64,000 nucleotides of DNA from Amycolatopsis tucumanensis (GTDB lineage Bacteria > Actinomycetota > Actinomycetes > Mycobacteriales > Pseudonocardiaceae): the NCBI RefSeq assembly GCF_021654135.1, contig NZ_JAKGSD010000037.1:1-64000 (forward strand). Direction: 5' to 3'. The notes below the pieces were generated by a model. It worked only from the letters and a program-made list of their open reading frames with translations, had not been told where the DNA came from and did not search any database. This document shows, one piece after another, positions 58,579 through 64,000 of this stretch (positions are counted from its first letter, which is position 1; each line of letters opens with the position of its first letter). The position numbers were made by a program, and so were the translations under genes.

Positions 58579-60410
58579 TACTCGCCTCCCGCCAGGGTCG
58601 CCAGCACCTGCTCGCCGTACCGGGCGAGCTTGTTCTCCCCGACGCCGCTCACCCCGGCCAGCTCGTCCAAAGTAGACGGCTGCTCGGTGGCGATCTGACG
58701 CAGGGTCGCGTCGCTGAAGACGATGTAGGCCGGCACGCCCTGGTTCTTCGCCTCCTCGAATCGCCAGGCCCGCAGCTTCTCGAACACCGGACGGGCCTCT
58801 TCCGGCATCTCCGCCGCCTTGCGCTTCGCGGTCGCCGCGACCGCACGCCCGGCGCGCTTGGGCTCGCGGCGCATCCGCACCTCGCGCTTGCGGCCCAGCA
58901 CCTCGCCGCTGGCCTCGGTCAGCAGCAGCGTCCCGTAGTCGCCTTCGACGGCCAGCAGCCCCTGCGCCAGCAGCTGCCGCACCACGCCGCGCCACTCGCT
59001 CTCCGACAGCTCCTGCCCCACGCCGAACACGGTGAGCTGGTCGTGCCGGTGCTGCGTCACCTTCGGCGTCTGCTTGCCCAGCAGGATGTCGATGATCTGC
59101 CCGGCGCCGAACTTCTGGCCCCGCTCATGCTGCAGCCGGTACACCGCGGACAGCAGCTTCTGCGCGGCGATCGTGCCGTCCCACGACTCCGGCGGCGTCA
59201 GGCAGGTGTCGCAGTTGCCGCACGGCTGCCCGGGCTGGCCGAAGTAGTTCAGCAGCTGCGCGCGACGGCACTCGACGGTCTCGCACAGCGCGAGCATCGC
59301 GTCCAGGTGCTGCGACAGCCGCCTGCGGTGCGCGTCGTCGCCCTCGGAGGTCTGGATCATCCGCCGCTGCTGCACGACGTCCTGCAGCCCGTAGGCCAGC
59401 CACGCGGTCGACGGCAGCCCGTCCCGGCCGGCTCGCCCGGTCTCCTGGTAGTAGCCCTCGACCGACTTCGGCAGGTCCAGGTGCGCCACGAACCGCACGT
59501 CCGGCTTGTCGATGCCCATGCCGAACGCGATCGTCGCCACCACGACCAGCCCGTCCTCACGCAGGAACCGCGCCTGGTTGCGCGCGCGGGTCCGGGAATC
59601 GAGGCCGGCGTGGTAGGGCACCGCGCTGATCCCGTTGGCCACCAGGAACTCCGCGGTCTTCTCCACCGAGTTGCGTGACAGGCAGTAGACGATGCCCGCG
59701 TCGCCGGGGTGCTCGGTGCGGATCAGGTCGAGCAGCTGCTTCTTCGGCTCTGCCTTCGGCACGATGCGGTACTGGATGTTGGGCCGGTCGAAGCTCGCCA
59801 CGAACTGGCGCGCCTCGCCGAGGTTGAGCCGCGACACGATCTCGGCGTGCGTGGCCTTCGTGGCGGTCGCGGTCAGTGCGATGCGCGGCACGTCCGGCCA
59901 GCGCTCGTGCAGCTCGGACAGGCCCAGGTAGTCGGGCCGGAAGTCGTGGCCCCACTGGGACACGCAGTGCGCTTCGTCGATGGCGAACAACGCGACCTTG
60001 CCCCGGTCGAGCAGGTTCCGCGTGGACTCCATGGACAGCCGTTCCGGCGCCAGGTACAGCAGGTCCAGCTCGCCGGCGAGGAACGCGGCCTCGACCTCGC
60101 GGCGCTGCTCGAAGTCCTGCGAGGAGTTGAGGAACCCGGCGCGCACGCCGACCGCCAGCAGCGCGTCGACCTGGTCCTGCATGAGCGCGATCAGCGGCGA
60201 GACGACCACGCCGGTGCCGGGGCGCACCAGCGACGGGATCTGGTAGCACAGCGACTTCCCGCCGCCGGTCGGCATCAGCACGACCGCGTCGCCGCCGCCG
60301 ATCACGTGCTCGACGATCGCTTCCTGGTCACCGCGGAAGGAGTCGTAACCGAAGACGCGGCGCAGCGTCTGCAGCGCGTCGCTCACGGGGATGGTTTCAG
60401 CGGAGGCCAC
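58578..60410 (-). CDS. recQ: ATP-dependent DNA helicase RecQ
   Basis: 610 residues with the full RecQ order: helicase core with FRGDQEAIVEHVIGG, Walker A MPTGGGKS, IDEAHCVSQWGHDFRPDY, TATATKATHAEI, and VVATIAFGMGIDKPDVRFV; RecQ-Ct zinc site (CETVECRR with CGNCDTC near residue 400); winged helix; and an HRDC domain at about 535-605 (EKLRAWRFEEAKNQGVPAYI). It unwinds branched DNA in repair and recombination. GTG start at 60410. The arsC-like gene is coupled to its 3' end. Confidence 0.96.
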   Translation of the reverse strand: MASAETIPVSDALQTLRRVFGYDSFRGDQEAIVEHVIGGGDAVVLMPTGGGKSLCYQIPSLVRPGTGVVVSPLIALMQDQVDALLAVGVRAGFLNSSQDFEQRREVEAAFLAGELDLLYLAPERLSMESTRNLLDRGKVALFAIDEAHCVSQWGHDFRPDYLGLSELHERWPDVPRIALTATATKATHAEIVSRLNLGEARQFVASFDRPNIQYRIVPKAEPKKQLLDLIRTEHPGDAGIVYCLSRNSVEKTAEFLVANGISAVPYHAGLDSRTRARNQARFLREDGLVVVATIAFGMGIDKPDVRFVAHLDLPKSVEGYYQETGRAGRDGLPSTAWLAYGLQDVVQQRRMIQTSEGDDAHRRRLSQHLDAMLALCETVECRRAQLLNYFGQPGQPCGNCDTCLTPPESWDGTIAAQKLLSAVYRLQHERGQKFGAGQIIDILLGKQTPKVTQHRHDQLTVFGVGQELSESEWRGVVRQLLAQGLLAVEGDYGTLLLTEASGEVLGRKREVRMRREPKRAGRAVAATAKRKAAEMPEEARPVFEKLRAWRFEEAKNQGVPAYIVFSDATLRQIATEQPSTLDELAGVSGVGENKLARYGEQVLATLAGGE

Positions 60411-60546
60411 GCCGCGATCCTAGGGGCTCGGCGCGGCCGCCGGGCGCCGCCACACGAGATGCCCGGTCGTGCCGCGCGGAGCGACCATTTTCCCGGACCG
60501 GCGGTGTCCACCACAGTGAGGACCACGCGCGAACGAAGGAGCCGCC

Positions 60547-61570
60547 ATGCACCCGACCCACCACGAGGAACTCCTGGACCTGGCGCGCGGCGGCGACGGC
60601 GAGGCCTTCCGCGCGCTCGTCGAACCGTTCCGGGCCGAGCTGCAGGTGCACTGCTACCGCATCCTCGGCTCGGTCCAGGACGCCGAGGACATGCTGCAGG
60701 AGACGTTGCTGGCGGCGTGGCGCGGCCTCGGCGGCTACGCGGGCCGCGCTTCCGTGCGGACCTGGCTGTACCGGATCGCCACCAACCGTTGCCTGAACGC
60801 GCTGCGCGCCGAGGCGCGCCGCCCACGGGATCATCCGAGCCCCCGAGGAGGCGTTCCGTTGCCCGAACCATCCCGCCGCCGTCCGGAGCCGAGCTGGCTC
60901 GAACCGTGTCCCGACGAGCTGCTGGAGGCCGCCGCCGGTCACCTGGCCGGGCCGGAGGCCCGGTACGAGGCCAGGGAGTCGGTGTCGCTGGCGTTCCTCG
61001 CCGCGCTGCAGCACCTGCCACCGAGGCAACGGGTGGTGCTGGTGCTGCGGGACGTGCTGGGCTTCCGGGCCCGCCGAGGTGGCGGAGATGCTGGACACCA
61101 CCGAGAACGCGGTGACCAGCGCGCTCACCCGGGCACGCGCCACGCTGGCCGGCGAGTTGCCCGGCCGGGCGGACGCGCCGCTGCCGGGCTCGCCCCGGGA
61201 ACGCCGCATCGTGGACACCTTCGCGCGCGCGTTCGAGGCCGGGGACGTCGAGGCGATCGTGGCCCTGCTGACCGACGACGCGTGGCTGACCATGCCGCCG
61301 CTGCCGCTGGAGTACCAGGGGCTCGACGCCATCCGGACCTTCCTGGACTCCGTCGTGATGCGCGACGGCCGCCGGTACGTGCTGTACCCGTCCAGGGCGA
61401 ACGGCCAGCCCGCGTTCGGCTACTACGTCCGCGACCCGCGGACCCCGGTGCTGCACGCGCACGGGGTGCTCGTGCTGACGCTGAGCGGCGACCGGATCGG
61501 CGCTCTGACCCGGTTCTCCGACACCGCGCTGCTGGCCCGGTTCGGTTTCCCGCGCACGCTGCGCCCGTGA
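60547..61570 (+). pseudogene. ECF sigma factor with SnoaL domain (SigX5/TIGR02960-like), interrupted by a +1 frameshift
   Basis: The first part gives sigma region 2: YRILGSVQDAEDMLQETLLAAWRGL and SVRTWLYRIATNRCLNALR; region 4 starts LPPRQRVVLVLRDVLGFR. At about 61070 the frame breaks: the natural continuation AEVAEMLDTTENAVTSALTRARATL and the SnoaL-like C-terminal half lie one base further on. A CCC at 61070-61072 where CC would keep the frame explains it; removing one C gives a 340-residue protein of normal length. A homopolymer miscall is likely, a real mutation possible. GAAGGAG precedes the ATG. The SnoaL domain is known to modulate such sigma factors without an anti-sigma. Confidence 0.85.
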
Positions 61571-61643
61571 TCCGGCCTCCCCGACCAGTTCCCGCTCCCG
61601 CCGGTGTCGGTACCGGTATCCGACGAAACGGGAAGGCGGACAC

Positions 61644-62402
61644 ATGCACACACCACCGATCGTGTCACCGGCCGAGTGGGCGGCCGCGCACCGGCGGATG
61701 CTGGTCAAGGAGAAGGAACTCACCCGCGCGCGCGACGCGCTGGCCGCCGAGCGACGGCGGATGCCCTGGCTGGAAGTGACGAAGCCCTACACGTTCCATG
61801 GGCCGGAGGGCGAGACAAGCCTGCTCGACCTGTTCGACGGCCGCCGCCAGCTGATCGTCTACCGCGCCTTCTTCGAACCGGGCGTGCACGGCTGGCCGGA
61901 CCACGCCTGCCGCGGTTGCTCGATGATGGCGGACAACCTCGGCCACCTCGCCCACATCAACGCGCGGGACACCACGCTGGTGTTCGCCTCGCGCGCCCCG
62001 CAGGCCGACATCGAGCGCGTGCGGGCGCGGATGGGCTGGCAGATGCCCTGGTACACCATCACAGACGACTTCGACGCCGATTTCGGCGTCGACTCCTGGC
62101 ACGGCACCAACGCCTTCATCCACCACGGCGACCGGGTGTACCGCACCTACTTCGTCAACAACCGGGGCGACGAGGCGCTGGGTACCAACTGGAGTTACCT
62201 GGACCTGACCGCGCTCGGCCGCCAGGAAACCTGGGAGGACTCGCCGGAGGGCTACCCGCAGACGGCGCCCTACGAGTGGTGGGACTGGCACGACGAGCAC
62301 GGCCGGCACGCCCCGTCGCGGTGGTTCGGCGAGCCCGACCCGGACGACCCGGACGATCAGCGCCCGCCGCTCACCCGCGCCGAACCGCGCGGCGCCCGGT
62401 GA
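61644..62402 (+). CDS. DUF899 thioredoxin-like protein
   Basis: 252 residues of the DUF899 family: VSPAEWAAAHRRMLVKEKELTRARDALAAERRRMPW at the N-terminus, then YTFHGPEG, DLFDGRRQLIVYRAFF, CRGCSMMADNLGHLAH (two cysteines), VDSWHGTNAFI, and GTNWSYLDLT. The fold is thioredoxin-like; function is not established. It follows the ECF sigma factor in the same direction after 73 bases and overlaps the MFS gene start by four bases (GTGA), suggesting one stress-related transcript. ATG at 61644. Confidence 0.85.
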   Translation: MHTPPIVSPAEWAAAHRRMLVKEKELTRARDALAAERRRMPWLEVTKPYTFHGPEGETSLLDLFDGRRQLIVYRAFFEPGVHGWPDHACRGCSMMADNLGHLAHINARDTTLVFASRAPQADIERVRARMGWQMPWYTITDDFDADFGVDSWHGTNAFIHHGDRVYRTYFVNNRGDEALGTNWSYLDLTALGRQETWEDSPEGYPQTAPYEWWDWHDEHGRHAPSRWFGEPDPDDPDDQRPPLTRAEPRGAR

Positions 62403-63796
62403 CCCCGCGGCAGGCCTGGGTACTGGGCCTGGCGTCGACGGCGTCGTTCATGATGGCCCTGGACAGCCTGGTGGTGACGACGGCGCTCACGTCGATCCGG
62501 CAGGACCTGTCGGCGTCGCTCGAATCGCTGGAGTGGACGGTCAACGCCTACAACCTGGCGTTCGCGGTGCTGCTGCTGACCGGCGCGGCGCTGGGTGACC
62601 GGTTCGGCCGCCGCCGCGTGTTCGTCGCCGGCCTGGCGTTGTTCACCGTCGCGTCGGTGGCGTGCGCGCTGGCACCGGGCATCGGTGCGCTCGTCACGGC
62701 CAGGGCGTTCCAGGGGGCCGGGGCCGCGATGGTGCTGCCGCTGTCGCTCACCCTGGTCAGCGCCGCGTTCCCGCCGAACGAGCGGGGCAGGGCGATGGGG
62801 CTGTACCTGGGGATCACCGGTCTGGCCACCTTCAGCGGCCCGTTCATCGGCGGTGCCGTCGCGCAGGGCCTGGCCTGGCAGTGGATCTTCTGGCTGAACC
62901 TGCCGGTCGGGCTGATCACGATCCTGCTCACCGGGCGGCACGTCGGCGAGAGCTTCGGCCCGGCCAAGCGGTTCGACCTTGCTGGCGTGGGGCTCGTGAC
63001 CGCGGCGGGGTTCGGCATCGTCTGGGCCCTGGTCCGCGGGAACGCGGCGGGCTGGGGCAGCGCCGAGGTCCTGGGCGCACTCGTGCTCGGGGTCGCGCTG
63101 GTGGTGGCGTTCGTGTTCTGGGAACGGCGCGCCGAGGCCCCGATGCTGCCGATGCGCTTCTTCCGGTCCCGGGCGTTCGCCACCGCCAACCCGGCGAACT
63201 TCCTGGTGTTCGCCTCGCTGTACGGGACGATGTTCTTCCTGGCGCAGTACTTCCAGATCGTCCACGGTGACGGGCCGTTCGTCGCCGGGCTGCGGCTGGT
63301 GCCGTGGACCGCGACGCTGATGGTGTGCGCGCCGATCGCGGGGCGGCTGGCCGACCGGTTCGGCGAGCGCGCGTTCGTGGCGGGCGGGCTGCTGCTCCAG
63401 TCGGTGTGCATGGGCTGGATCGCCCTGATCACCGACGCCGCCACCGGCTACCTGGAGATCCTGCCTGCCCTGGTCGTCGGCAGCGTCGGCGTGACCATGG
63501 CCATGCCGGCGGCGCAGCGGGCGGTGGTCGCCGCGGTGAGCCCGCCGGAGATCGGCCAGGCGTCCGGCGCGTTCATGATGCTGCGGATCTTCGGCGGCGT
63601 GTTCGGCACGTCGGTCACGGTCGCGGTGTTCGCGGCCGCGGGCGGCGGCTACACCTCGCCCGGGGAGTTCAGCACGGGGTTCTCGGCGGGCATGGGCGCG
63701 GTGGCCGTCCTCGCGTTCACCGGCGTGCTCGTCGCGCTCGGCATTCCGGGGCGGGCCGGGGCGCCCCGCACTCCGGCCGTGACCCCGGCCCGGTAG
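62399..63796 (+). CDS. MFS transporter, DHA2 (14-TMS) drug:H+ antiporter type
   Basis: 465 residues with about fourteen helices. DHA2 motifs: LDSLVVTTALTSIRQDL (motif D1 in helix 1), GDRFGRRRVFVAGL (motif A), RAFQGAGAAMVLPLSLTLV (motif B) and GPFIGGAVAQGLAWQWIFWLN (motif C, antiporter). GTG at 62399 overlaps the DUF899 stop. Efflux of a small toxic molecule is likely, substrate unknown. A strong hairpin at 63807-63835 lies just after the stop, between this gene and the convergent rluB. Confidence 0.9.
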   Translation: MTPRQAWVLGLASTASFMMALDSLVVTTALTSIRQDLSASLESLEWTVNAYNLAFAVLLLTGAALGDRFGRRRVFVAGLALFTVASVACALAPGIGALVTARAFQGAGAAMVLPLSLTLVSAAFPPNERGRAMGLYLGITGLATFSGPFIGGAVAQGLAWQWIFWLNLPVGLITILLTGRHVGESFGPAKRFDLAGVGLVTAAGFGIVWALVRGNAAGWGSAEVLGALVLGVALVVAFVFWERRAEAPMLPMRFFRSRAFATANPANFLVFASLYGTMFFLAQYFQIVHGDGPFVAGLRLVPWTATLMVCAPIAGRLADRFGERAFVAGGLLLQSVCMGWIALITDAATGYLEILPALVVGSVGVTMAMPAAQRAVVAAVSPPEIGQASGAFMMLRIFGGVFGTSVTVAVFAAAGGGYTSPGEFSTGFSAGMGAVAVLAFTGVLVALGIPGRAGAPRTPAVTPAR

Positions 63797-63806
63797 TGGG
63801 TCGGGG

Positions 63807-63835
63807 CGGCGCCCGCCGTCGATCGGCGGGCGCCG
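63807..63835. terminator. Bidirectional hairpin between MFS gene and rluB
   Basis: Perfect 12-base arms CGGCGCCCGCCG (63807-63818) and its complement (63824-63835) around a five-base TCGAT loop. It begins 11 bases after the MFS stop and ends directly at the rluB TAA. There is no long T-run on either side, so it is a GC-only hairpin of the kind that often ends actinomycete transcripts. Confidence 0.7.
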
Positions 63836-64000
63836 TTACAGGCCGACGCGCCGGTAGAGGCCGCCGACCTCTTCGCGGTTGAGCTTGCGGATCGTGCCCG
63901 GCTTGCCGTTGCCCAGCTGCACGTCGCCGATCGCGGTGCGCACCAGCTTGCGCACCGGGAACCCGACCTCGGCCAGCAGGCGCCGCACGATGTGCTTGCG
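63836..64000 (-). CDS. rluB: 23S rRNA pseudouridine synthase, C-terminal end (cut by window)
   Basis: Only the last 54 codons are present, running off the right edge. The translation from the edge reads KHIVRRLLAEVGFPVRKLVR, then IGDVQLGNGKPGTIRKL and GLYRRVGL, which matches the C-terminus of the RsuA/RluB family. RluB modifies U2605 of 23S rRNA. In actinobacteria the common order is scpA-scpB-rluB-cmk-der; here rluB is separated from cmk by about 7.7 kb of unrelated genes on mixed strands. Confidence 0.85.
   Translation of the reverse strand, partial: RKHIVRRLLAEVGFPVRKLVRTAIGDVQLGNGKPGTIRKLNREEVGGLYRRVGL

Overview
The window is very GC-rich, with dense genes, frequent GTG and TTG starts and many ATGA/GTGA stop-start overlaps. 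Gene content points to an actinomycete: PucR and ROK regulators, a split ECF sigma factor with a SnoaL domain, DinB2, a Pls-type peptide synthetase and the cmk-der block. The recurrent GTCCACAGTGGAC motif and overall style suggest the Pseudonocardiaceae (Amycolatopsis-like); this placement is inference. No tRNA, rRNA, CRISPR array or origin was seen. The only mobile DNA is the 3' end of an IS5/IS4-type transposase at the left edge.

Layout. 0-6.1 kb: transposase end, a SnoaL protein, then proline catabolism (PucR regulator divergent from P5C dehydrogenase and proline dehydrogenase) and a serine hydrolase. 6.1-10.8 kb: sulfonate operon ssuC-B-A-D divergent from a cupin, plus an orphan winged-helix protein. 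10.8-13.8 kb: IclR regulator, one-protein reductase and a CYP199-like P450, probably an aromatic O-demethylation unit. 13.8-20.1 kb: an FtsX-type ABC exporter, a tandem universal stress protein, a quinone reductase-like enzyme, and an EamA exporter divergent from a CGNR regulator with an internal tandem repeat. 20.2-25.3 kb: DinB2 polymerase, and a split AtuA pair with a CitMHS transporter and LysR regulator. 25.2-31 kb: copper amine oxidase and permease, divergent from a frameshifted permease and an IclR regulator. 31-36.1 kb: single housekeeping-type genes (PNPOx-like, BtuF-like, OsmC, LysA-like decarboxylase, GlcG, VOC). 36.1-43.2 kb: LysR regulator and gamma-glutamyltransferase-like enzyme, then a complete dipeptide ABC importer. 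43.2-47.9 kb: xylFGH-type sugar importer with its ROK regulator and two tandem operators.

48.1-53.2 kb holds the most distinctive system: a 1289-residue adenylation/carrier/six-TM/three-domain synthetase of the Pls (epsilon-poly-lysine synthetase) type, translationally coupled to an M1 metallopeptidase. Its adenylation pocket read by eye (D-A-E-S-I-G-T-V-V-K) is close to the lysine code, so a polycation synthesis and turnover pair is proposed. 53.3-56.2 kb is the core der-plsC-cmk block; the rluB end normally next to cmk appears only at 63.8 kb, so about 7.7 kb lies between them: a KhtT/KhtU-type antiporter, an ArsC-family protein with a tandem array of copies of its own C-terminal tail, RecQ, a frameshifted ECF sigma factor, a DUF899 protein and an MFS exporter.

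All functions are read from sequence motifs without database searches. Starts were chosen from ribosome-binding sites, overlaps and family N-termini.
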